Assembly (NCBI RefSeq): GCF_013362815.1
Contig: NZ_JABFVK010000013.1
Span: 248,001 to 312,000, forward strand
From: Hamadaea sp.
Lineage (GTDB): Bacteria; Actinomycetota; Actinomycetes; Mycobacteriales; Micromonosporaceae
Direction of reading: 5' to 3'
DNA: 64,000 bases
The position numbers and the translations under genes were made by a program. Below the pieces are notes generated by a model. It was not told where the DNA came from, did no database searches, and saw nothing but the letters and a program-made list of their open reading frames with translations. Shown here piece after piece: positions 1 to 7,976 of the stretch (the first letter of the stretch is position 1; every line of letters starts with the position of its first letter).

Positions 1-2
1 TA

Positions 3-173
3 TTTCGCTGCACCTACTACGGGAAGCCGCCAGCGGTGGAGCTTGAGTCCCTGACGCCGACGCAGATCGAATACCTCATTGCGTATCGACGTAAAGCGCT
101 GAAGGTGCTCAGGTCTCGGAGCATCGTCAGCTACGTCCTGTTCAACGAGCTAGACCAAAGCCCCTTGACCTAA
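3..173 (+). CDS. C-terminal fragment of an unrecognised protein (5' end outside the window)
   Basis: An open frame enters from the left edge and runs 56 codons to a TAA at 171-173. The visible residues begin FRCTYYGKPP and end NELDQSPLT. They are charged and aromatic with no membrane segment and no motif I can name. Codon third positions are less GC-rich than in most genes here, so it could be an accessory gene. The start and family cannot be determined from this window. Confidence 0.45.
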   Translation, partial: FRCTYYGKPPAVELESLTPTQIEYLIAYRRKALKVLRSRSIVSYVLFNELDQSPLT

Positions 174-659
174 CCTTCTCGGCTGCGGCGCCGTCGTCGT
201 TGCGATCCACGGCGGACTCCTGTAGGGCGTTCGCGCTGCGAGGCATCGACCCGGCGCGGATCGTTCTGTTGGCCGCGGTCCTCGCCGGTGATCACCCGGT
301 CGTCCGCGCCTCGTCATGACCGACCGTTCGGGGATCAAGATCAAGTGCCCTGGGCCAGCGGAAACGCGGCCATTCTGGTGATCAAGTTCCCATGGTCTGC
401 GCATAACCATGCCCTCCGCGCTGATGGTGGGCACATGATCTTCGAAATCGGCTGCGAAACGCTGGCCACGGGTACTCGAGCTTGCCAGACGACTCCGCAT
501 CGACCTCGCGGATCGTCCTGCTGGCTGCGGTAGTCGCTTGCCCAAACTGGATTCACCTGCCGGATTCGGACGAGTCCGTTTTGTGATCTTGACGGTGGGC
601 CATGCTGAGCCCGATGCAATGCTCCGGCATTGCCGTCTGACTTTGTCGAGGTGTGTCGG
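174..659. other. Gene-free decayed spacer with a degenerate direct repeat
   Basis: No convincing gene was seen over about 490 bases. Two stretches, 243-285 and 497-537, resemble each other (gcatcgacc..cggatcgt.ctg.tggc.gcggt..tcgc), and both can be read as a short peptide resembling RIVLLAAVxA. This looks like a degraded duplication rather than an active gene. Several gatcaag/gatctt words between them resemble the short dispersed repeats common in actinomycete spacers. Function is not inferred. Confidence 0.3.
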
Positions 660-1871
660 ATGTTCACGGGGGATCGATCGGTTGTCAGCGTGCCCGCACG
701 CAGGTTTGGCCTGCGTGGTGGTGTCGCCCGCCTGCTGACCGTAACGCTGGTCGCGGGCTTGGTCGGGGTGCTGCCTGCCAATCCGGCTTTGGCACAGTCG
801 GCGACGGCATCGTCGTCGGACAAGTCGGTCGCGGTGGCGAATATGTCGGCGAATGCGACGCCGAAGGCGCAGGCGATGCCGGCGTGGCAGGCGCAGACGC
901 CGGTGTGGCCGACCGCCGCTTCGGCGGTGGTTGACCTGCCAGTGGCGACGGATGGTCTGACGCGATCGGCTACCTCGACGACGGTGGGTGGACTGCCGGT
1001 TCGGGTCGAGCCGGTGATCCCGGCTGCGGGCGATGTCGCTGCGGCTGATCGTGCCGCTGCGGTGGCGGCGGCGCCGGCCCGGGTCCGGGTGGAGGTCGCG
1101 CCCCTGGATAAGGCATCGGCGGCTGCGGTGTCGCTGGTATTGCGGGTTTCGCGTGCCGATGGGGTGGCGTCGTCGGCGCGGGTGAAGGTCACCGCTGGTT
1201 ATGGCGCGTTCGCCGATGCGTACGGAGCGGACTGGAAATATCGGCTGCAACTGGTGCAGCTTCGAGCGTGTGCGCTGACGACGCCAGACGTGCCCGAGTG
1301 CGTCGCACGCACGCCGTTGAACGCGGTCAACAACGCAGCCGATCGTACGGTCTCCGCGGAGCTGGACCTCGCTTCGGCGGACGCCGCTGTTTCGGCCGAT
1401 GATGCCGGAACTGCAACTGCGCAGACCGAGTCGGCCGAAGCCGTCGACGCTTCGGAGACGGTCGTGGCGACCGATTGTCGAGTTCGAATATGGGGGGAGT
1501 ACCTACCGAATGGCGCTTACGACAGGGAGCAATGGGTACATCGTGGGAGCGAACTTCCGGTCATGAAATCAGTCAAAGTGATGCCAGAGTATGGATGCTA
1601 TCCTCTTTGGCTGAACGGAGTGGATATTTCTCCCCATGATTTTCCGCTTTCTACCGAGCTAAGGGATGAGCTGCTTTCCTGGTCGGAGGAATATGATTCC
1701 ACCTTGGATATTGATAATCCGGCTGATTCGGGCTTCGTCACCGTGGGACAGAAGGTTGATTTTGCTGAACGAGGCAAACGTCTCGCTGAACGAGTAAAAG
1801 AGGAGCTCGGTCTCGATTGGCGCGTAGTTTATTTTGACGAAATACATCAGGTTGATTATGAGATTCGGTGA
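660..1871 (+). CDS. RHS-type secreted N-terminal segment fused to an immunity-like C-terminus (rearranged toxin locus)
   Basis: The ATG at 660 has a GAGGTG ribosome site 6 nt upstream; TTG 630 and GTG 651 are alternatives. The 403-residue product starts with a basic region and signal-type hydrophobic stretch (about 22-45, ending NPALAQ). An Ala-rich secreted segment follows, with the pattern found at the N-terminus of large actinobacterial RHS proteins (AYGADWKYRLQLVQLRACAL, then ATAQTESAE at about 255). Just where such proteins would continue into the YD-repeat core, at about nt 1470, the frame switches to unrelated lower-GC sequence. Its last 102 residues read as a complete small acidic protein beginning MKSVKVMPEYGCYPLW. 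I infer that a deletion removed the whole RHS core and toxin body. Whether the fusion is made is unknown. Confidence 0.6.
   Translation: MFTGDRSVVSVPARRFGLRGGVARLLTVTLVAGLVGVLPANPALAQSATASSSDKSVAVANMSANATPKAQAMPAWQAQTPVWPTAASAVVDLPVATDGLTRSATSTTVGGLPVRVEPVIPAAGDVAAADRAAAVAAAPARVRVEVAPLDKASAAAVSLVLRVSRADGVASSARVKVTAGYGAFADAYGADWKYRLQLVQLRACALTTPDVPECVARTPLNAVNNAADRTVSAELDLASADAAVSADDAGTATAQTESAEAVDASETVVATDCRVRIWGEYLPNGAYDREQWVHRGSELPVMKSVKVMPEYGCYPLWLNGVDISPHDFPLSTELRDELLSWSEEYDSTLDIDNPADSGFVTVGQKVDFAERGKRLAERVKEELGLDWRVVYFDEIHQVDYEIR
1471..1566 (+). pseudogene. Out-of-frame C-terminal tail of a lost polymorphic toxin
   Basis: In the frame one base after the fused ORF, 31 codons read PIVEFEYGGSTYRMALTT then GSNGYIVGANFRS and stop with TGA at 1564-1566. 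That stop overlaps the ATG at 1563 as ATGA. A short beta-rich tail ending in a GxNGxIVxAN-like motif, with a 4-nt overlap to the next small gene, is how many polymorphic toxin domains end before their immunity gene. The rest of the toxin is absent. The assignment rests on this reading and on context; the toxin family is not identified. Confidence 0.4.
1563..1871 (+). CDS. Immunity-like small protein, now in frame with the RHS remnant
   Basis: Starting at the internal ATG 1563, the reading gives a 102-residue acidic protein (MKSVKVMPEYGCYPLWLNGV..., ending HQVDYEIR). It resembles orphan actinobacterial proteins of about 100 residues with the motif set PLS-x-LR-x-L-x-W-x-x-x-YD-x-T-L and ERGxxLAxRVxxELG. 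The ATGA overlap with the toxin tail suggests it was once the separate cognate immunity gene. It could still be translated independently; GGGAGCG at about 1545-1551 is a weak ribosome site. Lower GC than its neighbours supports transfer with the toxin tip. Confidence 0.4.
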   Translation: MKSVKVMPEYGCYPLWLNGVDISPHDFPLSTELRDELLSWSEEYDSTLDIDNPADSGFVTVGQKVDFAERGKRLAERVKEELGLDWRVVYFDEIHQVDYEIR

Positions 1872-1995
1872 TCGAGCAGAAGGATATCGACGACGTTGGC
1901 ACTGCCCCGTAACCCGTCCCACTACGACTTCGGCGACGATCCATCCATGAGTGCTTCCGGCCGTCCGCGACGCGTCCCGTCCCGTCCCGGACCCG

Positions 1996-2580
1996 TCACT
2001 CTGCGGGGCGGGACGCTTCACGTCCGACTGCGCTCGGACCGGCGTTCGCCTGCGATGTAGGCCATCCGTTGAGGGAGCGTCGATTGCGCGGCCGCCGGTC
2101 GGGCATCATGATCACTCCTGTCTTCGTCAACTCCGTCACGATGGCGGTGCGGAAATCGGCCGCCGCCATCACGATGTCGGATGCGATCTCGAGGTCGCTG
2201 CGATCCAATGGCCGGCTGTCGCCGATCGCTCGGAGCGCGATGCTCACCGCCGCCGCATCAGTGCGGATCCACAGCGCGGGTGGGTCGTCTCCCTGGTCGG
2301 CACCGATCCGTGTCTCCGGTGACAGCTGCAGGCTGATCTCGATCGCCGACCGGGCGTCCGCACCGCCTGGCTCAGTTGCGAACGACGGCCACAACCACTC
2401 GGCCGAGACCCCGAGGACATCGGCCACCCGCTGCGCCCGCTGCCGACGAGGCACGCGGCCTTCGTTGCACCATCGCTGAGCGGTCTTGAGATTGCAGCCA
2501 ACTCTGGTCGCCAGAGCTAGGTAGGTCAGACCAGCGGCCTTCATCGCGTTGCGCAGCCGTTGGTTTCTCCGTTCGTCCAT
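1996..2580 (-). CDS. XRE-family helix-turn-helix regulator
   Basis: This 194-residue protein starts at the ATG at 2580, preceded by GGGAGGGG. A longer upstream reading to 2706 lacks such support. Residues about 8-62 form a Cro/C1-type helix-turn-helix (LRNAMKAAGLTYLALATRVG, then KTAQRWCNEGRVPRRQRAQR and LGVSAEWLWP). The rest is variable, with a pair of short helices (RSDLEIASDIVMAAADF) and a basic tail. It lies divergent to a second XRE regulator at 2754, and the 173-bp spacer carries repeated GGGACGT words, so the two may share operators. Target and ligand are unknown. Confidence 0.65.
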   Translation of the reverse strand: MDERRNQRLRNAMKAAGLTYLALATRVGCNLKTAQRWCNEGRVPRRQRAQRVADVLGVSAEWLWPSFATEPGGADARSAIEISLQLSPETRIGADQGDDPPALWIRTDAAAVSIALRAIGDSRPLDRSDLEIASDIVMAAADFRTAIVTELTKTGVIMMPDRRPRNRRSLNGWPTSQANAGPSAVGREASRPAE

Positions 2581-2667
2581 CGCCCCTCCCACTGTGAGGG
2601 CTGACGCAGCCCCGGCGCATATTGGCGTTCCGCGAAACGCCCCGCCGCGACGATAGGGATCGCACGT

Positions 2668-2728
2668 GGGACGTTGGAACGCCCATTGGGACGTCTGTTC
2701 GGACACTTCAACGGTCTCGAAACGTCCC
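2668..2728. promoter_or_regulatory. Cluster of GGGACGT operator-like words between divergent XRE genes
   Basis: GGGACGTT at 2668-2675 and GGGACGTC at 2688-2695 are direct copies 20 bp apart. AACGTCCC at 2721-2728 is an inverted copy. They sit between the starts of the two XRE genes, just before a -10-like TACCGT at 2741-2746. Spacing near two helical turns and the location suggest binding sites for one or both regulators. Confidence 0.4.
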
Positions 2729-2753
2729 GCCTGCGTCCGCTACCGTGGACAGC

Positions 2754-3506
2754 GTGAGTCCGCGCCTGCGTACGGCGATGCTGAGAGCCCAGTTCGACTC
2801 CGCTGGGCTCGCCTCTGCCGTGTCGGTTGACGTCAAGACAGTCAACCGATGGCTGGCCGGACGCGTCCCACACCAGCGAACCCGGATCGCCGTCGCCGTG
2901 GTCCTCGGCGAGAGCGAGGCCGATCTCTGGCCGCAGTCCCGGCCGGACCTCGCGCCTGGCGGCAACGTCTTGGGAGAGGTGGTCGGCGCGTACGCCCACC
3001 GCGCCGACATCCCACAGGCGCTCTGGGCGACGTTGCTGTCGGGCGCGGGCGACCGTGTCGACCTGCTCGGCTACGCCTACCCGTTCATCGTGGAGACCAT
3101 GCCCGAAGCCGTTCCCCTGCTCACCGCCAAGTGTCAGGCTGGAATGCGACTGCGGATGGCGTTCGCCGACCCTGACTGCGCGCACGTCGCCGAACGCGAC
3201 CAGCTCGAACAGATGGGCGGCACTTTGCCCGGCCGCATCCGCAACGCCCTGAACTTCTTCGGCCCGCTCCTCGACGTCAGCGGCGTTCAGGTCGGCCTGC
3301 ACACGGTTCACCTGTACAACGCGGTGTTCCGCTTCGACACACAGATGATCGTCACCCCGTACCTGTACCGGGCACGCGGCTACCAGCACACCGCGCTGCA
3401 CCTGCGCGAGCTGTCCCCGCACGGAATCTTCGCCTCGTACGCCGACCAGTTCGAGCAGATCTGGCAAACCGTCACCCCGTACCCGCCACGGGCAGGCACA
3501 TCTTGA
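2754..3506 (+). CDS. XRE-type HTH regulator with a C-terminal DUF5919/PLD-like domain
   Basis: I place the start at GTG 2754 because a -10-like TACCGT ends 7 nt before it, as in a leaderless mRNA; GTG 2745 is an alternative. The 250-residue product has an HTH at about 5-55 (VDVKTVNRWLAGRVPHQRTR, ending LGESEADLWP). A C-terminal domain follows from about 80 (VDLLGYAYPFIVETMPE, LRMAFADPDC, VHLYNAVFRFDTQM, and final SYADQFEQIWQ). This layout matches actinobacterial regulators annotated with DUF5919, a phospholipase-D-like fold probably used for sensing rather than catalysis. Its stop overlaps the next start as TTGA, so it is translationally coupled to the NUDIX gene. Confidence 0.7.
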   Translation: MSPRLRTAMLRAQFDSAGLASAVSVDVKTVNRWLAGRVPHQRTRIAVAVVLGESEADLWPQSRPDLAPGGNVLGEVVGAYAHRADIPQALWATLLSGAGDRVDLLGYAYPFIVETMPEAVPLLTAKCQAGMRLRMAFADPDCAHVAERDQLEQMGGTLPGRIRNALNFFGPLLDVSGVQVGLHTVHLYNAVFRFDTQMIVTPYLYRARGYQHTALHLRELSPHGIFASYADQFEQIWQTVTPYPPRAGTS

Positions 3507-3976
3507 CCGGCCGACGCGACTACTACCACGACCCGAACGCCCCCCAGGCGACGACCATCGTTGCTGGCGGCTCGGCCATCGTCACCGATCAACTAGGCCG
3601 CATTCTGCTCCAACGCCGAGCCGACTCCGGCAACTGGGCGCTACCCGGCGGGGTCATGGACATCGGCGAAACGCTCGAACAGTGCGTCATCCGGGAAGTA
3701 CGCGAAGAGACCGGCCTCGACATTGAGATCACCGGCCTGGTCGGCATCTACACCGACCCCGCCCACGTGATCGCGTACGACGACGGAGAGGTCCGGCAGC
3801 AGTTCAACATCACTTTCACCGGCACGGTCACCGGCGGCGAACTCCAACGCAGCAACGAGTCCACCGATGTTCGCTTCGTCCACCCCGCAGACCTCGACGC
3901 CCTGCCCATGCACGAGACAATCCGGCTCCGACTGCGTCACTTCGCCGAACGACGCTCGACTCCATACCTAGGCTGA
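3503..3976 (+). CDS. NUDIX hydrolase
   Basis: The 157-residue protein starts at TTG 3503, inside the stop of the upstream regulator (TTGA overlap). The Nudix box is complete around residues 52-75: GGVMDIGETLEQCVIREVRE followed by ETGL, giving the Mg-binding REVREE core. Nudix enzymes split nucleoside diphosphates linked to a further group; the substrate here is not predictable. Coupling to the HTH/DUF5919 regulator suggests that the regulator senses a nucleotide-derived ligand the enzyme handles. It is convergent with the ester cyclase gene. Confidence 0.85.
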   Translation: MTGRRDYYHDPNAPQATTIVAGGSAIVTDQLGRILLQRRADSGNWALPGGVMDIGETLEQCVIREVREETGLDIEITGLVGIYTDPAHVIAYDDGEVRQQFNITFTGTVTGGELQRSNESTDVRFVHPADLDALPMHETIRLRLRHFAERRSTPYLG

Positions 3977-3999
3977 ACAGCGCGACCCGGCGTATCCGG

Positions 4000-4027
4000 C
4001 CGACCCGGTGCCGCCGTACCAGGTCGG
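4000..4027. terminator. Hairpin between convergent genes
   Basis: CCGACC-c-GGT pairs with ACC-a-GGTCGG around an 8-nt loop, between the NUDIX stop (3976) and the ester cyclase stop (4044). There is no T-run, as is usual in GC-rich actinomycetes. It could serve both directions. Confidence 0.4.
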
Positions 4028-4043
4028 CTTCGGCTTGGCCGGG

Positions 4044-4505
4044 TCACATGGCGAGGCCGGACTCCTGTCGGTCGGCGGATCGCGTCTCCGACATCGGCGG
4101 GATCACGCCGACCTGGGTCAGCGCGCCGAGCAGGTCGTAGTTGACCCATTCCTCGACGATCCGGTCGCCTTCCCACTTGTCCATGGTCAGGCCGGTCATC
4201 ACGTAGCTCTTGCCGGTCGGCGGAAGCCCCCGGAACTCGTTGCGCGCGGTGCCGCCGCACGTCCAGCGGGCGCAGGTCAGGTCACCGTCCATGATCACTT
4301 CTTGGACGTCCATGTGCAGGTCGGGCTGAGCCGCCCGAAGTTCACTGACCTGTTGTTTCATCCCGGCTACGCCGTCGATCGGGAAGCTCGGGTCGTGGAA
4401 CGAACAGTTGCTGGCGAACATGTCGTCGCAGATCTCGAGGTTGCCCTTGTTCCAGAGCTCGTCGGTCATCCGCCGGATCATGTCCTTGTGATCCATCGAA
4501 GCCAT
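4044..4505 (-). CDS. SnoaL-like ester cyclase family protein
   Basis: The chosen ATG at 4505 follows GAGGGGGC with 5 nt spacing; the open frame extends to 4571 without a better site. The 153 residues show the SnoaL-like cone fold pattern: ELWNKGNLEICDDMFASNCS, HDP, GMKQQVSELRAAQPDLHMDV, WTCGGTARNEFRGLPPTGK, and DRIVEEWVNYDLLGALTQVG. Members of this NTF2-like group include polyketide cyclases and many uncharacterised proteins. There is no polyketide cluster here, so a true cyclase role is unlikely. It is divergent from the DinB-like gene. Confidence 0.75.
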   Translation of the reverse strand: MASMDHKDMIRRMTDELWNKGNLEICDDMFASNCSFHDPSFPIDGVAGMKQQVSELRAAQPDLHMDVQEVIMDGDLTCARWTCGGTARNEFRGLPPTGKSYVMTGLTMDKWEGDRIVEEWVNYDLLGALTQVGVIPPMSETRSADRQESGLAM

Positions 4506-4647
4506 TGCGTGCCCCCTCACGCTGTGCTCGACGTCCCGGTGGTGGACGCCATAACACCAGCTCAGACCCATTACGGCTGCGCGTCAAGGGTCCATTGGGC
4601 CAATTGCGGGCCCCGCGCCGGGCGGGCGAGCGGCATACAGTGACGGC

Positions 4648-5322
4648 ATGGCCGAACCGGTTCGCGTGATGCTCGAACAGGGCAAGAAGAAGCGGCTGGT
4701 CGCGTGCGCGTTCGACTGGCCGGGCTGGGACCGGAGCGCCCGGATCGGTGCGGATGCGCTCGCCGTCCTCGCCACCTATCGGCCCCGGTACGCCCGAGTC
4801 GCCGAACTGGCCGGGTATGGCGCCGAGTTCACGGCCACGGGCGATTTCGAGGTGATCGAGCAGCTCGACGGAATCGGGATGACCGACTACTACGGTGTCT
4901 CCGGCCGGGCGGCGACCCCGGAGACCGAACCGATGACCGACGCCGAGTGTGAGCGGAAGATCGCGTTGCTACGGGCGTCGTGGATCCTGTTCGACACCGT
5001 CGCCGCACGGGTCTCGGCCGAACTCCGCAAAGGTCCACGGGGTGGCGGCCGGGAGCGAGACGAGATCATCTGGCATGTCAACGGCGCGGAGATCGGCGAG
5101 TTCGCGCCGAAGGTCGGCGTGAAGGTGCCGCGGGAGACGATCGGCGGCGCGGAGGCTCTTCGTGCGTACCGGATGGAATTTGTCGAGGAGATCCGGGAGC
5201 ATCACCGCAGCGGCGAGCCGGCGCGATCGTGGGCGCTGCAATTCCTGATCCGGCGGTGCACCTGGCACATGCTCGACCACGCGTGGGAGCTGGAGGACCG
5301 GGATCTGACTCTCACTGATTGA
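4648..5322 (+). CDS. DinB-like superfamily protein
   Basis: The 224-residue cytoplasmic protein starts at ATG 4648. TACAGT at 4636-4641 ends 6 nt before it, a leaderless pattern. It opens MLEQGKKKRLVACAFDWPGW, and its C-terminal CTWHMLDHAWELEDR has the His spacing of DinB-fold proteins, which bind metal with three histidines. DinB-like proteins include thiol-dependent transferases and many of unknown role. No substrate is evident, and it stands alone. Confidence 0.6.
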   Translation: MAEPVRVMLEQGKKKRLVACAFDWPGWDRSARIGADALAVLATYRPRYARVAELAGYGAEFTATGDFEVIEQLDGIGMTDYYGVSGRAATPETEPMTDAECERKIALLRASWILFDTVAARVSAELRKGPRGGGRERDEIIWHVNGAEIGEFAPKVGVKVPRETIGGAEALRAYRMEFVEEIREHHRSGEPARSWALQFLIRRCTWHMLDHAWELEDRDLTLTD

Positions 5323-5375
5323 GCAGATGACCAGACCGGACGCCACTTGCGACGGGCTGCCGCCACACTGAATTC

Positions 5376-6377
5376 ATGAGCACTGCGACGCGGCACCCGT
5401 TCGGCACGACTCCCGAAGGCACGGAGGTCGGCCGGTGGCGGCTGGACAATGGGCACGGCGTGACGGCCGACATCCTCACCTTCGGTGCGACGTTGCACGG
5501 GTTCGCGGTCGACGGGGCGCCGCTTGTGCTGGCGCTACAGGACATCGACGCGTACGCCGGACGGCACCCGTATCTCGGTGCGGTCGTCGGCCGCTACGCC
5601 AATCGCATCGCTCGTGGTCGCTTCGAGCTCGACGGTCAGGCGTACGCGGTGGCCGCCAACGAAGGCGACACCACGCTGCACGGCGGGCCGGACGGCTTCG
5701 ACCGTCGCATCTGGACAGACGAGGCGCTGGACGGCGCTGTGGTGCGGCTGACGTTGACGAGTCCCGACGGCGACCAGGGATTCCCCGGTACGCTCACCGC
5801 CTCCGTCACGTACTCGCTCGACGAGCACGGTGTTCTGGCGCTCGACTACGAAGCGCGTACGGATCGGCCGACCGTGGTGAACCTGACCAACCACGCGTAC
5901 TTCAACTTGGCCGGGTCCGACTCCGTGCTCGGCCACGAACTCGTGGTGGACTCCGAGGCGTACCTCGCGATCGACGAGGCGGCCATCCCGTTCGGCCCGT
6001 CCACCCCGGTCGCCGGTACGCCCTTCGACTTGCGCGTACCGCAGCTCATCGGCGACGCCCTGAAGGCCGACGATCCGCAGTTGGCCGTCGCGGGCGGGTT
6101 CGACCACTGCTGGCTGCTGCCGGCGACCGGCCGGCCGCGCCGGGCCGCCCGGCTGGCCGACCCGGTCAGCGGTCGTTGGCTGGAAGTGTGGACGACCGAG
6201 CCCGGAATCCAGGTTTACACGGGCAACCGGCTCGACGGCGAGCTCTTTCCCCAGTACGCCGGGATCTGCCTGGAGACGCAGCGACTGCCGAACTCGCCCA
6301 ACGAACCGGCGTACCCGAGTGCGACGCTGCGGCCCGGCGAGGACTATCGCAGCCGCACGGAACTGCGAGTCGGCTGA
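5376..6377 (+). CDS. galM: Aldose 1-epimerase (galactose mutarotase)
   Basis: This 333-residue cytoplasmic enzyme interconverts alpha and beta anomers of galactose and related sugars. The family signature is complete: FGATLHGF near the N-terminus, GRYANRIARG, NEGDTTLHGG, the catalytic His in VNLTNHAYFNLAG, the substrate Asp/His in GFDHCWLL, TTEPGIQVYTGN, and the catalytic base Glu in ICLETQRLPNSPN. Length is typical. It is monocistronic here, not next to Leloir genes, so its role may be general sugar metabolism. Confidence 0.93.
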   Translation: MSTATRHPFGTTPEGTEVGRWRLDNGHGVTADILTFGATLHGFAVDGAPLVLALQDIDAYAGRHPYLGAVVGRYANRIARGRFELDGQAYAVAANEGDTTLHGGPDGFDRRIWTDEALDGAVVRLTLTSPDGDQGFPGTLTASVTYSLDEHGVLALDYEARTDRPTVVNLTNHAYFNLAGSDSVLGHELVVDSEAYLAIDEAAIPFGPSTPVAGTPFDLRVPQLIGDALKADDPQLAVAGGFDHCWLLPATGRPRRAARLADPVSGRWLEVWTTEPGIQVYTGNRLDGELFPQYAGICLETQRLPNSPNEPAYPSATLRPGEDYRSRTELRVG

Positions 6378-6410
6378 CCTCGCGGAGTCGGGCTTGCACG
6401 TGGCCGGCGA

Positions 6411-7061
6411 TCAGGCAGCCGCGCTCTTCCCATCGAGAGGCTGCCCTGACTCCCCGGGAGGATGCGCGACACCGGTCCAGCATGCGAATTCGAAGGTCTT
6501 AGTGTTCGCCCAGAACCGCATCTTCTGTCCATACCAGGCGAACCCGATGGCTATGAAGGCGGAGAGCACCGTGCAAGTCATGGCGAGAAGGTGCCGCGGT
6601 CCCGCGATGGATTCCACCATCGCGACGGTCGTCGCCGCGGCCATCGGTACTACCGCGCTGCGGAGCATGAGTCCTGTCGCGCGGAACCTACTGATCTCAG
6701 CTGCAGCATCGAGGTGGCTCAACTGGATTCGGGCGAGCAGCAACATGACGTCCATCCGTGGTACCGCCGGTGCACCTGCTCGCTGTGCGGCACCAGCAAC
6801 CTTCTCCCACGCGTCCGATGCGTCCTTGCGAAACCCGAACGTCGTCACGCGGTCCACTAATCCACTCACCACGTAGGTGGTGTGGCCAAGAAGGTAACTG
6901 GCGATCAGTACGGCCGCGAGCTGCAGAACACCGGACGCCGAGGTGATCTGAGACCAATCGACAAGGTCGAGTCGGACGGCGAGGTACAGCAGGACCGCGA
7001 GTTGCATCGCGCCGGGAATCGCATAGGTGAACAGCTCGAAGATCCCGAGTGCGAACGTCAT
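6411..7061 (-). CDS. Multi-pass membrane protein of unknown function
   Basis: The ATG at 7061 is preceded by GAGGA with 7 nt spacing. The 216 residues contain hydrophobic segments at about 5-28, 42-66, 130-148 and 155-175, separated by a 60-residue soluble loop with RMDVMLLLARIQLSHLDAAA. The tail is hydrophilic. I do not recognise the family. It is divergent from the APH-type kinase gene. Confidence 0.6.
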   Translation of the reverse strand: MTFALGIFELFTYAIPGAMQLAVLLYLAVRLDLVDWSQITSASGVLQLAAVLIASYLLGHTTYVVSGLVDRVTTFGFRKDASDAWEKVAGAAQRAGAPAVPRMDVMLLLARIQLSHLDAAAEISRFRATGLMLRSAVVPMAAATTVAMVESIAGPRHLLAMTCTVLSAFIAIGFAWYGQKMRFWANTKTFEFACWTGVAHPPGESGQPLDGKSAAA

Positions 7062-7188
7062 GCATCAATCCTCGGGCATGACGTCAAACCACGAGGGTGC
7101 GATGGGCCCGAGTCCGTCATGACGCATTTCGGCCGCTACGCCGAAAACCAGGGGCGTCGTCGATGATCGTTCCGCGATAATGGCCGTC

Positions 7189-7926
7189 GTGGATGAGGTT
7201 CAGGTCGTCGTAGCGCATTCCGAGCGCGCGACCCTGCGCGTCGGCGACGTGTTCCTGAAGGTCGACGCCGATCAGACGCGTATCGACGTCGAGGTCGAGG
7301 CGATGGCCTTGGCGCCGGTCCCGACGCCGACGGTGCTGTGGCGCAAGCCGCCCGTGCTCGCGCTCGCGGCGGTGCGGGGGACTGCTCTGGGCCGCCTCGG
7401 CGAGCCGTCGCCCGCGTCGCCGTCCGACTGGGCCGCGGCGGGTGCGGCGATACGGGCGTTGCACGATGCGCCGTTGCCGCCCTGGCCTGGGAAGAATCTC
7501 GACCAGCTTGTCGCTCGGCTGGACAGCGAATGCGAGTTGCTCCTGGCGGACGGCGTCCTTCCCGCCGATCTAGTCATGCGCAACCGCGAGGTCGCTGCGG
7601 CGGCGTTGCGGCCCTGGAAACCGGTGTTCATACACGGCGACCTGCAGATCACCCACGTGTTCGTCGAGAACGACGCGGTTACCGGTGTGATCGACTGGTC
7701 GGAGGCCGCTCAGGGCGACGCCATGTACGACCTCGCCGTTCTGACGCTCGGGCACGAGGAATGCCTGGACGATCTGCTCGGCGGCTACGGCACCGATGCC
7801 GACCCTGACGTGATCCGCGGATGGTGGTCGTGGCGCAGCCTGGTGGCATCTCGCTGGCTGATCGAGCACGGCTTCGACCCCGACTCGCCCGGCTGCGAGT
7901 TCGACGTGCTGCGCGCCCGGATGTGA
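7189..7926 (+). CDS. Aminoglycoside phosphotransferase (APH) family protein
   Basis: I chose GTG 7189 because GATAAT at 7176-7181 lies 7 nt upstream (leaderless pattern) and VDEVQVVVAHSERATLRVGD fits the expected N-terminus; ATG 7180 is possible. The 245-residue kinase-like fold shows the catalytic loop HGDLQITHVFV and the Mg-binding GVIDWSEAAQGDAMYDLA. Such short APH proteins phosphorylate small molecules, often not antibiotics; resistance cannot be claimed. A second, unrelated APH protein is encoded at 9198. Confidence 0.8.
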   Translation: MDEVQVVVAHSERATLRVGDVFLKVDADQTRIDVEVEAMALAPVPTPTVLWRKPPVLALAAVRGTALGRLGEPSPASPSDWAAAGAAIRALHDAPLPPWPGKNLDQLVARLDSECELLLADGVLPADLVMRNREVAAAALRPWKPVFIHGDLQITHVFVENDAVTGVIDWSEAAQGDAMYDLAVLTLGHEECLDDLLGGYGTDADPDVIRGWWSWRSLVASRWLIEHGFDPDSPGCEFDVLRARM

Positions 7927-7976
7927 CTCGCTGGAGGCAGGTCAGGAAGCGGACTCGATGACCTCGTCCAGCACGT

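Noticed and set aside
150-1250. Long minus-strand reading of about 366 residues opposite the first RHS remnant
   Set aside because: Arg-rich low-complexity translation opposite a coding strand; no ribosome site or family, and the plus strand has a signal peptide and matching codon bias.
1972-2016. GCGTCCCG/CGGGACGC inverted repeat as a terminator
   Set aside because: The loop is 29 nt and the arms lie partly within the 3' end of the XRE gene; may instead be extra copies of the GGGACG word.
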